A stretch of 49,712 bases of DNA from an uncultured Clostridium sp. (GTDB lineage: Bacteria; Bacillota; Clostridia; TANB77; CAG-508), in NCBI GenBank assembly GCA_946639585.1, contig CAMPBS010000008.1:1-49712 (forward strand). The letters are read 5' to 3'. The translations under genes and the position numbers were made by a program. The notes beneath the pieces were generated by a model. It saw only the letters and a list, made by a program, of their open reading frames with translations. It did not search any database and was not told where the DNA came from. This document shows positions 25,182 through 34,644 of this stretch, one piece after another; positions within the stretch are counted from its first letter, which is position 1, and the number at the start of each line of letters is the position of its first letter.

Positions 25182-28088
25182 CTATGTTGGGAAAGGTAAT
25201 TCCCCATTCTGAATAAAATATTCTTTAAAGCCTTCGCTTGCTTTTTTTACAATTACTCCATCTTCTGTTTTTGCTTCAATATTTACTTCTAATGGATTTT
25301 GTTTTAATGCTGATACCATTTGAATTGCAAATTCTCTCATAAATCCTGTATTAATATTAGTCTCTGTTTGTGTTGATATTGAACCTGTAATTTCTCCATA
25401 ATCTACGAAATTTGATATGTCAAATCCTACTGACTGTGATTTTTCGAGTATTCCTTCTTTTATGCTTGAAATAGACTCATATATTGATTTACTTTCATTA
25501 TCAATACCTTCTGCAATTCCTAATGGAATAAATTTACCTATTTCATCTCTCATAAGTCTTGATGGCGAATGAATACCTAAGAAGTTTTTAAGCCCATTTG
25601 AAACAGTGCTTCCTAAATTTGATACTGTAGTTGTTAATGAATTTTTTGCACTTTGAATACCTGAACTTATACCACTAACAATATTTGAACCAATATTTTT
25701 AAAGGTATTAATACTGTTTTCAAATCCACTTCTAATGTTCCCTATTACTGTCGAAATTGCATTAGTTATTGGATTATTTAATATTCCATTTTTAAATCCT
25801 TCAATTAAAAAGTTCCCAATTTCCTTCATAACTGTAGATGGACTGTGAATACCTAAAGCGTCTTTAAAACCTCTAACAACACCATTACAAAAATCTGAGA
25901 TTGCTGTTCCAATATTTGAAAACATGTTTGTTATACCGTCAATTAACCCTTGAATTATGTTTTTTCCCATTTCAAGCATTTTAGCTGGTAATTCTTTTAC
26001 AAAGTTCCAAAACTCATTCCATTTTTGTGGTATGGTTTCTGTAAAAAACTTGCCTATTGCTTCTCCAATTTTAGGTAGTATCTCTATAAGCTCGTCTTTT
26101 TTCTTGTCTATCCATTCTCCAAACTCTGTTATCTTCTCTGGTATAGTTTGAGTTAAAAATTTAACTATTGTTCCTAGTATATAACCAAACCAGTATCCTA
26201 TCTTTCCAGGAATTTCTTTAAGCCATTTAGTAAATTCTTCCCATTTTTCTCCAATCCATCCCCAAAATTTATCCCATAATTCTGGTACTGTTTTTGTAAA
26301 AAATTCTGGTAAAGTTTTAGTGAAAAACTCCGAGCACCATGCCTTTACTTCGTCCCAATGTTTTATTAAGGCTACTACTCCAGCAACCACTAACATTATC
26401 GCCCCAACTATCAATGATGGAATTAAGGCAACTCCTGCTAATAACAAGCCACCAACTGCAAGTAATGCTCCTCCTACTACTTTCAATGTTTGAGTTAGTG
26501 CAGTTCCCTTATCATTAATAATGTCAAATAATCCTGTAACCCACAAAACTGCTCCACCTATAGCCATAATAGCTCCTGTAATTGTTTCTAAAACCCCAGA
26601 CTCAGATAGCACTTGAATTGTTGTTTTTACTGCTTTAAATAGTCCGGACACCAACTTAAATAATGGTGAATTGGCTATCGCTCCTATAATTCCTAAAACT
26701 TTATTCAAACCTACAACTATACCTAACCCAGCTAAAACCGTACCAATTTTTTCAATATTAGTATAGCCATCTTTAAGCTTCCAAGTTATCTCTCCAGTTT
26801 CAGGATTAATTTCTTTTGTAAATCCTAACCATTCCATTATTCTGTCTCTAATTCGAGTTGCTTTCATATCAACATCAGCCATTAAGTTGTCGTATTCTTT
26901 CATTGCATCTAGTATTCTTGGATCAATGCCTCCGCCTGCAACTCCAGAACCATTGCTTGTATCATCATTAAGTGTTATATTATGTATTTCATCGAATCCC
27001 ATTAATTGTGCTTTTAATTTTTTCGCGTTATCATTTGCTGTTCCTAAATCATCAGCAACACCAGCTGAAACTTTACTAATTCCATTTACAGATTTCATTT
27101 GAATGCCTAATAGACTTGCTAATGTTTTTATTAAAGCATTTAATGCCATCATTATTCCATTTATATATGGTAGTATATTAGATAATAAACCACTGAAAAA
27201 TGCTCCAACATTTGTTTTTAACATATATAATTGATTGTTGAATATTCTCATTTGATTGGCTTGACTTTCAACAGTTTTCGCCATATCGCCTTGTGCCGAC
27301 TGTGTCTGTCTTAAAACAGCTATATATCTTAAACACATTTTTTCAGCTTGACTTAATTGCTTAATGCTTTTTTCTAATCCAAGCTCCTGTGCGATTGGTG
27401 CTAACGATTGTTGTGTTATGTCTAGTCCTAAATCTCTTAAAGGTTTTGTTTGGCCTGCTAATCCAGCTCTTAATTTGCTCATAGCAGTTTCTTCATCTAT
27501 GTTAAATAAAGAAGATAAATCTAGCCCTAATTTTGTAAAGTTCTCGGAAAGCATATAAGCATATTCGTCAGCTATTCCCATGGATTTACTCATTTGATTA
27601 AATAAAGCTTGATACTCCATTGTCTGCTTTTTATTTACACCTAATTTTTCCTCTAGGGTATTTTGAAATTTAATCGCTTTCATATAATATTCACTTGACA
27701 CTTTATCCAAATTACCATACGAATCTTCCACTTTACCTAAAGAAACTTCAAATAGGTTTAATGTTTCCATATAATCAGAAGCATACTGACTCATTTTAAT
27801 CATATTATCGAATGAAAAAGCACTTATTAAAGCTGTTTTTACTTTTCCCCCAATAAAATTAGCCATTCCGCCAAATTTGTTCTTCAACGTTTTAGCATAC
27901 TGACTTATAGCATTTGATTCTCTTTTAAGATTATCTCCCATTTTCTTTATGCCGTCAGAATTAGAGGCAGAACTATACTCTTTTTTTAATTTTCTTAACT
28001 CTTTTGTTAATTGTTGTAAATTTTTTAGTGCTTCCCCAGCTTCAAGCACAACTTTATCTTCTAATGTATCTACTGTGTTATCTGCCCT
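25182..28088 (-). CDS. Tape measure protein, AGG start
   Basis: 968 residues from AGG at 28088. N-terminus ADNTVDTLEDKVVLEAGEAL is what tape measure proteins normally start with; the GTG at 28049 lacks a ribosome-binding site. ~1-340: helical region with LGLDITQQSLAPIAQELGLE and TVESQANQMRIFNNQLYMLK. ~440-570: hydrophobic segments (VVGLNKVLGIIGAIA, VVGGALLAVGGLLLAGVAL) for insertion in the host membrane. Then Trp-rich repeats (WDKFWGWIGEKWEEF) and SPSTVMKEIG/SPSRLMRDEIG repeats. Sets tail length. GAGAGG is 9 bases before AGG. Confidence 0.9.
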   Translation of the reverse strand, partial: RADNTVDTLEDKVVLEAGEALKNLQQLTKELRKLKKEYSSASNSDGIKKMGDNLKRESNAISQYAKTLKNKFGGMANFIGGKVKTALISAFSFDNMIKMSQYASDYMETLNLFEVSLGKVEDSYGNLDKVSSEYYMKAIKFQNTLEEKLGVNKKQTMEYQALFNQMSKSMGIADEYAYMLSENFTKLGLDLSSLFNIDEETAMSKLRAGLAGQTKPLRDLGLDITQQSLAPIAQELGLEKSIKQLSQAEKMCLRYIAVLRQTQSAQGDMAKTVESQANQMRIFNNQLYMLKTNVGAFFSGLLSNILPYINGIMMALNALIKTLASLLGIQMKSVNGISKVSAGVADDLGTANDNAKKLKAQLMGFDEIHNITLNDDTSNGSGVAGGGIDPRILDAMKEYDNLMADVDMKATRIRDRIMEWLGFTKEINPETGEITWKLKDGYTNIEKIGTVLAGLGIVVGLNKVLGIIGAIANSPLFKLVSGLFKAVKTTIQVLSESGVLETITGAIMAIGGAVLWVTGLFDIINDKGTALTQTLKVVGGALLAVGGLLLAGVALIPSLIVGAIMLVVAGVVALIKHWDEVKAWCSEFFTKTLPEFFTKTVPELWDKFWGWIGEKWEEFTKWLKEIPGKIGYWFGYILGTIVKFLTQTIPEKITEFGEWIDKKKDELIEILPKIGEAIGKFFTETIPQKWNEFWNFVKELPAKMLEMGKNIIQGLIDGITNMFSNIGTAISDFCNGVVRGFKDALGIHSPSTVMKEIGNFLIEGFKNGILNNPITNAISTVIGNIRSGFENSINTFKNIGSNIVSGISSGIQSAKNSLTTTVSNLGSTVSNGLKNFLGIHSPSRLMRDEIGKFIPLGIAEGIDNESKSIYESISSIKEGILEKSQSVGFDISNFVDYGEITGSISTQTETNINTGFMREFAIQMVSALKQNPLEVNIEAKTEDGVIVKKASEGFKEYFIQNGELPFPT

Positions 28089-28470
28089 TCTTGTCTTCCT
28101 CTCACGTCTAATTTTTCTTTATTCTTTTGCAGACTTGCTTTTATTTTGTTAGCAATATTTTGCTTACTTTGATTTTGTATAGCTTGTTGTTTAATATATA
28201 CAGGTTCTTTAGGATATTTTTGTCCTTTTGCTAAACAGCACGAAACTGCTTTAAGCACATAAAATCCTTGTAACCATGCACAAAAGTCCATTTCTTTATT
28301 TCTTTGTTCTATCTTTTTCATATACAAAGAATGGTATGTCCACAATAAATTCGGCTCTTCATTCCAAAAATCTGTTGTAGACATACCACACTGTAAAGCT
28401 AATGGTAAAAGATACTCATAAAAATATTCAGTTAATGAGCCTAATTGCTTATATTCTCTTGTTACATATT
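28070..28470 (-). CDS. Tail assembly chaperone, frameshift (T) part
   Basis: No start codon of any kind precedes the reading frame that runs VTREYKQLGSLTEYFYEYLL to the TAG at 28070; an ATG at 28384 lacks a ribosome-binding site and is too late. The frame overlaps the end of the upstream chaperone gene in the -1 frame, so it is most likely made by programmed -1 frameshifting (G/GT arrangement). A run ACAAAAAGAG near 28480 is the likely slip site, though not a perfect X XXY YYZ heptamer. No AGG is available as start here. Confidence 0.6.
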
Positions 28471-28797
28471 GATTACTTTTGCTCTTTTTGTTACCGCTGA
28501 TTTCTCTGGGGATTGTATAAAATTTGAATATTGATCTGTTAAGAACTTTTGAATTTCTGCCAAATCCCCGCCTTCGTCAACATATTTTTCTATAATTTTT
28601 TGTGCTTCATATTCTGTCATACTTGGATGATTTGCTAAAAAAGCTGTATAATACAATGTATCATAAAAGCTAACTGCCTTTCCCGCATTAGATATATCTA
28701 ATCCTTGTTTTTCTGCATATTTTATATCTTTTCTTGTTGGAAAACCTAGTTTATATGTTTTCCCATCATTTAATTCAATTTCAATTACTTGACTCAT
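28462..28797 (-). CDS. Tail assembly chaperone (G part)
   Basis: 111 residues, ATG after GGAGGAAATG. Reads IELNDGKTYKLGFPTRKDIK... and a helical body with Glu-rich end, the usual size and place of the tail chaperone between major tail protein and tape measure. Helps assemble the tape measure. Its 3' end overlaps a -1 frame extension. Confidence 0.75.
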   Translation of the reverse strand: MSQVIEIELNDGKTYKLGFPTRKDIKYAEKQGLDISNAGKAVSFYDTLYYTAFLANHPSMTEYEAQKIIEKYVDEGGDLAEIQKFLTDQYSNFIQSPEKSAVTKRAKVINM

Positions 28798-28828
28798 AAT
28801 TCATTTCCTCCATTTATCTAATTTTATT

Positions 28829-29272
28829 CTAAACTTGCTCTGGCAATAATGCTGTAGTTTGTTCCTCTGTTTTATCTTCAATGTCTTCTGTAGTAATAAC
28901 TAAAGTTGCTTCAATTGCTGAATTTAAAGAAACTGCATTTTTGTAAGTTGTTGCTTTTCCTTTTATGTATGTTGATGTACCATCTGGGAATACAACTAAA
29001 AATTCATGGACTTTTCCATCACAATATGGTTTTACTTTTGTAAAATAATTTACTTTTGTATAGTTATATGTAAATGACTGTGATGGGCTGTCTTGTCTTC
29101 CAGGTATATAAGCTTTCTTTTTCATCTTTAAAGTTGTTACTTCTATTGTTTCAGGTTCTGCTCCACTTTCTGGAACATCTTTAATTTCAACTAATTCGGC
29201 ATAAGCATTTGTACCATTTTTCTTTCCCCATAGCATTGTTCCAATATCTGATATTGCTACCTCTTCGTCCCT
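28829..29272 (-). CDS. Major tail tube protein, AGG start
   Basis: 147 residues from AGG at 29272, 6 bases after AGGAGG. Restored N-terminus DEEVAISDIGTMLWGKKNGT; the body has LVEIKDVPESGAEPETIEVT and a beta-rich fold with SFTYNYTKVNYF, YIKGKA, as in tail tube proteins of siphoviruses. The internal ATG at 29236 comes after the conserved IGTML and has no ribosome-binding site. The AGGAGG is also the end of the upstream gene. Confidence 0.87.
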   Translation of the reverse strand, partial: RDEEVAISDIGTMLWGKKNGTNAYAELVEIKDVPESGAEPETIEVTTLKMKKKAYIPGRQDSPSQSFTYNYTKVNYFTKVKPYCDGKVHEFLVVFPDGTSTYIKGKATTYKNAVSLNSAIEATLVITTEDIEDKTEEQTTALLPEQV

Positions 29273-29275
29273 TTG

Positions 29276-29695
29276 TTACCTCCTATAAATTCTTTTATTC
29301 TCATCTATAACTGCTGTATACCTCATAAATATTTTTCCAATATCTATATCAGCATTTGGAGCAGTTTTACAACTTCTTCTAGTAAATTTATAATGTTCGT
29401 CAAAAACATCATTTACTAACTTTTTCAACTCATCTAATATTTCTTTCTTAGATTTATCATCTATATCTTTAGCATATAATTCAATTTCATATGTTAAATT
29501 GTATTTGCCTTCATTATATTTTAACGTTTCTGAGCTATTAATTAAACTATTCTCAGTTTCAGTTATAATTATCAAAGGAAAACTGTTAAAAGTTTGAGGG
29601 CTATTTTTTAGGACTTTAGGATTGTAATTTGAATTTTCTTTGATATATTTTCTTGCTTTTATATATATTTCATCATATACATCTATAAATGCCCT
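29276..29695 (-). CDS. Tail completion/terminator protein, AGG start
   Basis: 139 residues from AGG at 29695. Restored N-terminus AFIDVYDEIYIKARKYIKEN, then a beta sheet (NLTYEIELYAKDID), FRRSCKTAPN-like region and MRYTAVIDENKRIYRR. Fits the tail-terminator type of protein between head-tail connector and tail tube. Another frame from 29575 has no ribosome-binding site. The upstream signal is weaker (AAGGGTG, 10 bases). Confidence 0.75.
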   Translation of the reverse strand, partial: RAFIDVYDEIYIKARKYIKENSNYNPKVLKNSPQTFNSFPLIIITETENSLINSSETLKYNEGKYNLTYEIELYAKDIDDKSKKEILDELKKLVNDVFDEHYKFTRRSCKTAPNADIDIGKIFMRYTAVIDENKRIYRR

Positions 29696-29697
29696 TA

Positions 29698-30216
29698 CTA
29701 ATCAACACCCTTTTCACTATATTTATTAAATATTTCTTCTGCTATATCTGGTAATCTTTCTTTTGCTCTTTCTAAAGCATCGTAAAAACACCTTTCAGCA
29801 ACTAAACCTTTAGTCCATCCATGTAATTCGCCGTCTGTTGACCTCCATTTATATGGATTTGGATCACTTTCATTAGTTGGATACCACCAACCCGATTCTC
29901 CGTGTTGATTGACATCATATTTCCACCCAGCTTTTTTTAATACTTCGCTAACATGTGGAAACTGTGAACCTATAACTCCTGTACCATATTCGTGATATGT
30001 CCATTTTGGATTAGTATTTCGTATTCCAGAAACCGTTTTCCCTTTATTTTGTTTTATAGGAATTATTTCAGTATCTGGATAAACATCATCTAACATTTCA
30101 TTAACTAATTTTTCCATTATCTCTTTCATTATCTTGGGATAATTATCTAGTTTTGTTTGATATTTTTTAATTAAATAGTCAATATTGCTTGGAGTTAATT
30201 TTGTTGTTCTTTTCAT
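29698..30216 (-). CDS. HK97 gp10-like head-tail joining protein
   Basis: 172 residues, ATG after AGGAAAATA. Reads LIKKYQTKLDNYPKIMKEIMEKL, then YHEYGTGVIGSQFPHV and GLVAERCFYDALERAKERL: the layout of HK97 gp10/tail-component proteins. Stands in the connector cluster. ATG start. Confidence 0.75.
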   Translation of the reverse strand: MKRTTKLTPSNIDYLIKKYQTKLDNYPKIMKEIMEKLVNEMLDDVYPDTEIIPIKQNKGKTVSGIRNTNPKWTYHEYGTGVIGSQFPHVSEVLKKAGWKYDVNQHGESGWWYPTNESDPNPYKWRSTDGELHGWTKGLVAERCFYDALERAKERLPDIAEEIFNKYSEKGVD

Positions 30217-30581
30217 TATTTTCCTGTTCTCCTATCAAATATTAATGCTATTTTCTTGTTTTGGTTCAACACAGCAGTTATTCTATAGTTGGCATTTACA
30301 CCATTTGAGCTTTCTCCTTCTGGTGTTGCTCCATCTAAATATGCAACATCATCTTCTTTGAATATACCGAAATATTTATCATAATCAATGATTGCTCTTT
30401 GCATTTGTAAACACTTTAAACCATAACTTTGCATATCTAATCCGCCGTTCATCGGCTGAACATTAAAATCATATTGTACCGGCTCATTATATACTGGAAC
30501 TAAATTTCCCTTTTCGTCCTCTATTACATCTTTTTTTGTGGCAATATAAATTCTTTTTATCCAATTTCTTTCGTATCTCAA
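30216..30581 (-). CDS. Head-closure-like protein
   Basis: 121 residues from a TTG that overlaps the TGA stop of the upstream gene, with GGAG 7 bases before. Beta-rich: YIATKKDVIEDEKGNLVPVY, VAYLDGATPEG, YRITAVLNQNKKIALIFDR. Size and place fit a head-closure/stopper protein (SPP1 gp16-like). Family call by context. Confidence 0.65.
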   Translation of the reverse strand: MRYERNWIKRIYIATKKDVIEDEKGNLVPVYNEPVQYDFNVQPMNGGLDMQSYGLKCLQMQRAIIDYDKYFGIFKEDDVAYLDGATPEGESSNGVNANYRITAVLNQNKKIALIFDRRTGK

Positions 30582-30907
30582 TATATTACTCCTGCTCTTG
30601 GAGGTTTTAATTCATTTTTTAAATCCTTTGAAATTAAATTTTCTCCGTATTCATAAGATAGATAATTTTCAGAATATTTAACTATTCCTTCATCACCCAA
30701 TTTTTGATACAATTCAATTGCACATCTTATTTGCCACATTTTATACCTTTCAGGTATTTCATCAATATCATGAAAAGGGTAAAGGGTATTCAAGGCGATT
30801 GACTTAGCTTCATCTAACGAAATTGAAAATAAATCATCTTTAGAAGTATCTGCTTTATTTCCTAAAATCTTAGTTCTCATAATTGCTATTTGGTCATTTT
30901 TTCTCCT
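30578..30907 (-). CDS. Head-tail connector (DNA packaging) protein, AGG start
   Basis: 109 residues from AGG at 30907, 7 bases after a perfect AGGAGG. Helical: RKNDQIAIMRTKILGNKADT, LDEAKSIALNTLYPFHDIDE, WQIRCAIELYQKLGDEGIVK, which is the gp6/gp15-like connector layout. The ATG at 30880 lies nine codons in and has no ribosome-binding site; an ATG at 30897 gives only 3 codons. Confidence 0.8.
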   Translation of the reverse strand, partial: RRKNDQIAIMRTKILGNKADTSKDDLFSISLDEAKSIALNTLYPFHDIDEIPERYKMWQIRCAIELYQKLGDEGIVKYSENYLSYEYGENLISKDLKNELKPPRAGVIY

Positions 30908-30923
30908 TTAATACCCTCCTTCA

Positions 30924-31127
30924 TTATTTATTATTTTTTTTAGAATTATTTTTCTTTTCTTCTTTAGAGTCAACAACTGTATATTCTTCACCTACTCCAG
31001 ATTTAATTAATTGTTTACCTCTTTCATCAGGAACATTTACTAACACTTCTGTGTTATTTCTAGAACTTGGAATTAAAGCAGATTCCAAGTCCGTATCTCT
31101 ATAACTTTTTATAATTTTTACTATCAT
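30924..31127 (-). CDS. Small head protein
   Basis: 67 residues, ATG 9 bases after GGAGG. Beta-rich N-terminus (NTEVLVNVPDERGKQLIKSG) and a Lys/Asn-rich tail. Often seen directly after the capsid gene; function unknown. Confidence 0.65.
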   Translation of the reverse strand: MIVKIIKSYRDTDLESALIPSSRNNTEVLVNVPDERGKQLIKSGVGEEYTVVDSKEEKKNNSKKNNK

Positions 31128-31144
31128 TACAAGCTACCTCCATA

Positions 31145-32137
31145 TTAAACTTCAGCAACTGTAACAACTTTTCTTCCAACTGGTTTTGTGAATGTTGTTT
31201 TAATTCCAGTAAATTTACCATGTAAAAATTCCATTCCATAATCTAAACCAATTTGTCCAAAGATTTGTTTCTTTTCTCCAGCTCCTGTTTTGTCTAAGTC
31301 TTCTAAGAAGAAATTTCCTTTTCCTGGTACTGGTTGTTCTACTGGGTGAATAGCTGGTATATTTAATACTAAAGCTGTTCCTTCTGGAATAAATTCACCT
31401 TCTGCCATATGTACAGTTCCTGCTGGGCATATAACATCTGTAATTCTAATTCCGAAAGCATTGTTATATGGTGTTCCAACTTCAAAACCTGCTTCAATAG
31501 CACTACCGTTGATTTGACTAATTTGGATTGATGTTCCTAACAATGTTAAGTTAGAAATGTCGCCACCATTATTTTTTATTTTTACTAACATATCATTAAT
31601 AGCCCACATATCTAAAGCTTTGCCCTCTAAATCTATGACGTTAGTTGTTATAGCTGAAATTAATCCTCTTGTTTTGTTTACTTCTGAATCTTTTGTTGCT
31701 TTATTATAAGTACCTTGGATAAATGTTTTTTCAATACTTCTAGCAATTTTATCCATTTTTCTAGCAACTTGGAAGTCTAATTCTGATTGTGGATTTGCTT
31801 CTTGTCCTGCTAAATTTGCTCCTGCTAATGTTCCCATATTTGATTGTTTAGCATATGAAATTGCTAATGATTCATGGAATATTTGTGTTACGTTTGTTGC
31901 TTGACCTCTTGTAACAAATGTTGGTTTTGGTGCTGTTAAAGAATCTGTTTCAGATATATTTGGTATATCTCCTTCTTCATTTGCATATGTTTGTCCTAAT
32001 ATGAACTCTACTGAATTTGTATATAGCGGATTTCCACCTATCATTGATAATAGTGGTGTTCTTGTATTTCCTGTGTTATATAACATTCCACTATAATTTA
32101 AAACTGCGAAACTTTGTACTGTTCCATCATTTTCCCT
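31145..32137 (-). CDS. Major capsid protein, AGG start
   Basis: 330 residues from AGG at 32137. Restored N-terminus ENDGTVQSFAVLNYSGMLYN runs straight into the body with NTRTPLLSMIGGNPLYTNSV, FILGQTYANEEGD, QVARKMDKIARSIEKTFIQG, the usual pattern of this HK97-fold capsid family. The in-frame ATG at 32086 is at 'GMLYN', within the conserved segment, without a ribosome-binding site. AGGAG is 9 bases before AGG; TAA closes the frame just upstream. Confidence 0.87.
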   Translation of the reverse strand, partial: RENDGTVQSFAVLNYSGMLYNTGNTRTPLLSMIGGNPLYTNSVEFILGQTYANEEGDIPNISETDSLTAPKPTFVTRGQATNVTQIFHESLAISYAKQSNMGTLAGANLAGQEANPQSELDFQVARKMDKIARSIEKTFIQGTYNKATKDSEVNKTRGLISAITTNVIDLEGKALDMWAINDMLVKIKNNGGDISNLTLLGTSIQISQINGSAIEAGFEVGTPYNNAFGIRITDVICPAGTVHMAEGEFIPEGTALVLNIPAIHPVEQPVPGKGNFFLEDLDKTGAGEKKQIFGQIGLDYGMEFLHGKFTGIKTTFTKPVGRKVVTVAEV

Positions 32138-32149
32138 TTATAATCTCTC

Positions 32150-32773
32150 CTATCTCTTTTGATTTTTCATTTTTTCTTCTTGAACTAATCTTGTATATGT
32201 AGCGATTTTTACTAAATCATGATTCTTTTGTGCTTCTGCTAATTTCTCTTCATAGCTTTCTAATGCCGATGTTTTCCCATTTGTTTTATCATTTCCACCT
32301 TCTGGTTTTGGTTGATTATTAATTACTTGGTTTCTTACTTGTTGCAAATTATCATTTTTTTGTTTAGTTATTATTGCACATATTCCTTCTGCCATAGTTC
32401 TTGTTTTTTCTTTGTCTGTTGAAACTATTGTTCCTAGTAAATCTTCATAGTCCTCTTTAGCAATGTTATTTTGACTAAAAATTGTTCTAGCAACATATTC
32501 ATTCAACTCTTTTAAAATTTTTTGATTTTCTTCATTAGCTCTTGTTTGAAGTTCTTTTGCTTTTTCTTCTTCTGTCATTTTGCTTAATTTGAAGTCATCA
32601 TATTCTTTTTTCAACTGTGTATTTGCTTCTTGTGCTCTCTTTGTATTGTCTTTTTCTTTGTTTAACCTTTCAGTTAATACCGTAGTAGGTACGAATTTTT
32701 CTCCTACCATTTTTTTAATTGCTTCGATTTTTTCTGAGTCTTCTCCCAAAATTTCTTTTAATTCTTCATCCAT
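32150..32773 (-). CDS. Scaffold protein
   Basis: 207 residues, ATG after GAGG. Acidic/basic coiled-coil protein (VPTTVLTERLNKEKDNTKRA, QLKKEYDDFKLSKMTEEEKA), ending in a basic short tail, as in SPP1/phi29-like scaffolds (DUF4355-like). Precedes the capsid gene and guides capsid assembly. Confidence 0.8.
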   Translation of the reverse strand: MDEELKEILGEDSEKIEAIKKMVGEKFVPTTVLTERLNKEKDNTKRAQEANTQLKKEYDDFKLSKMTEEEKAKELQTRANEENQKILKELNEYVARTIFSQNNIAKEDYEDLLGTIVSTDKEKTRTMAEGICAIITKQKNDNLQQVRNQVINNQPKPEGGNDKTNGKTSALESYEEKLAEAQKNHDLVKIATYTRLVQEEKMKNQKR

Positions 32774-34465
32774 CTACTTTTCCTCTTTCTCACGCTCCAG
32801 TTTTTGTTCAGACTTGTTGGTCTTATTTGCGTGTCCGTCTTTTCCCTCAACGGTTTTGGTATTTTTATTATCGTCGTCAGTTATATTAACATCTGACGAA
32901 TTATTGTTTTGTTGCCAAAAATCTTCTCCAAAGAATTTTACACTCTTCTCATATACATCGTGTGGATCTCCAAATAATCCAACAACTGTAAATGCAATTT
33001 CAGGGTGCACTCCTGATTGTAATAAGTTCAATAACGATTGAGCTTTAACTAGTAAATTATCAGCTTTATCCCTTGGAATTTTTATATCTATATCTGTTAT
33101 TTTTAAATTATTTAATTCGCCTTTTTCTTTACATATTCTCAAAGCTAACTTCAAGAATTGTCTTTCTGATTTTATAAAAGACAAGTCATCTTGTTTTGCC
33201 CTTTGGTAAGCCATTGTCCAACCTTCACCTAATAATCTTGCTTGCCCAGTGTCTCCACCAGAAGCTTTATCATTTAGTCTTGGACACCCAGCTACTACTA
33301 ACGCATTATTATACAAGTCGTCAGTAACTATCTTAGTTTGACTATGTTCTAATTGTGCTGTTAATAATTTTACATCTGCTGGTTTATTTGGGTCTGTTGA
33401 GAATATTTTTAATGCTCCCGCTTCTTCTAACGCTCTTACATCTTCTACTTCTACATCTTGATTTACAAAAACCAATAAACTCTGTACAAATTGGTCAATT
33501 GCATCTAAATCATCAGATTTAATTTTATTTATAGCATTTAATGGCGACATTACTAGTTCTACTAGCCCTAATCTTGAATTATTTAAAGGATATTCTATAA
33601 TTCTAATACCAGGTATCAATAATGGATATGTTTCAGTTTCTTGTTCTAAAACATTTTGTTTAATTACTTCATAATTATTGTATTTTCCATTAATGAAATT
33701 ATCTTTTATCTTCATCATAAATTTTTGAGTATATATTGTTATAACTCTATATTTATTTATAATTTCTTTAGAATCGCTTGAAAATACTCTGTCTGAAAAA
33801 TATGTATAATGACCTGCAAAAACTGGTTTTTCAATTATTCCGTTTGAATACACAACAAAAGTCTTGCGTGGGTCTGGTACAGAAATTTCAAAAGGTGCTT
33901 CATCTTCATCTTCTTCTGTATCTACATCTGTAAATCTATAAGCTGTTCCACATACATATTGCCATTCAGCCATTTCTTTATCTTTACTTGCTTTATCTTC
34001 ACTTTCAACAAATCTAGTAAGAGTTGCTAACTCTGGATTTACTACTTCACTATTCTTCTCGCCTTTTTGGACGTATTGAACTGGTTCGCCAAATCCATTA
34101 GCTTTCCTAAACTCGACAATCTCAAATGCGTGATTTTCTAAAACTATATTATTTATATCAGGACGAACTTTTTTGTATTTGCTCAAAATTGGTTGCAATC
34201 CTTTATAATAGTTATATAAATATTCAATTTCATCAGCATTTTTTTGATGTTCCCTCATAACAGAAGGTAGTATTTCTAATATCTTCTGCGGTGTTATTTC
34301 CTGTGGTTCATAAGATGTCTCTAATTTTCTTCTTCCAAAGAAAAACTTTTGATTTCCTGACACAGGAGTAACTGCTGGACTAGTTGTTGGAACTGAAACT
34401 TGTGTTAAGACTTCTTCTCCATTAATTACATCACTTACTGTTATTCCGTCCCTTTTTCCCTCCAT
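32774..34465 (-). CDS. Portal protein, SPP1 gp6-like; AGG start possible
   Basis: 563 residues from the ATG at 34465; that ATG has no ribosome-binding site. Four codons in (34453) is an AGG 5 bases after GGAGG, which gives (M)DGITVSDVINGEEVL: probably the true start, as spacing equals that of the collar gene. Body: HQKNADEIEYLYNYYKGLQP, EFRKANGFGEPV, YEKSVKFFGEDFW: SPP1 gp6-type portal. Forms the dodecameric DNA channel. Acidic/basic tail. Confidence 0.88.
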   Translation of the reverse strand: MEGKRDGITVSDVINGEEVLTQVSVPTTSPAVTPVSGNQKFFFGRRKLETSYEPQEITPQKILEILPSVMREHQKNADEIEYLYNYYKGLQPILSKYKKVRPDINNIVLENHAFEIVEFRKANGFGEPVQYVQKGEKNSEVVNPELATLTRFVESEDKASKDKEMAEWQYVCGTAYRFTDVDTEEDEDEAPFEISVPDPRKTFVVYSNGIIEKPVFAGHYTYFSDRVFSSDSKEIINKYRVITIYTQKFMMKIKDNFINGKYNNYEVIKQNVLEQETETYPLLIPGIRIIEYPLNNSRLGLVELVMSPLNAINKIKSDDLDAIDQFVQSLLVFVNQDVEVEDVRALEEAGALKIFSTDPNKPADVKLLTAQLEHSQTKIVTDDLYNNALVVAGCPRLNDKASGGDTGQARLLGEGWTMAYQRAKQDDLSFIKSERQFLKLALRICKEKGELNNLKITDIDIKIPRDKADNLLVKAQSLLNLLQSGVHPEIAFTVVGLFGDPHDVYEKSVKFFGEDFWQQNNNSSDVNITDDDNKNTKTVEGKDGHANKTNKSEQKLEREKEEK

Positions 34466-34481
34466 TTGTATAAAATAGAAA

Positions 34482-34520
34482 AGGCAGGCACTAAAATAAA
34501 TCTAGTACCTGTCTTTAAGG
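34482..34520 (-). other. Hairpin in the portal leader
   Basis: Minus strand: AAAGACAGGTACTAG...TTAGTGCCTGCCTTTTC, a stem of ~9 bp with a long A+T loop followed by T-rich bases, ending ~20 bases before the portal start. Could be a partial terminator setting terminase/portal ratio, or an RNA processing site. A similar element precedes the RepL-like gene (40577-40630). Confidence 0.45.
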
Positions 34521-34644
34521 TAAATGGAGATGAATTTAGATACATTCCCTCCACTCTTATATATGTATCTTCCCAAATATTTCTATTTATCCAATACTAT
34601 ATTACCATATTTTTTTATTTCATTCAAATTTATATTTACATAAT

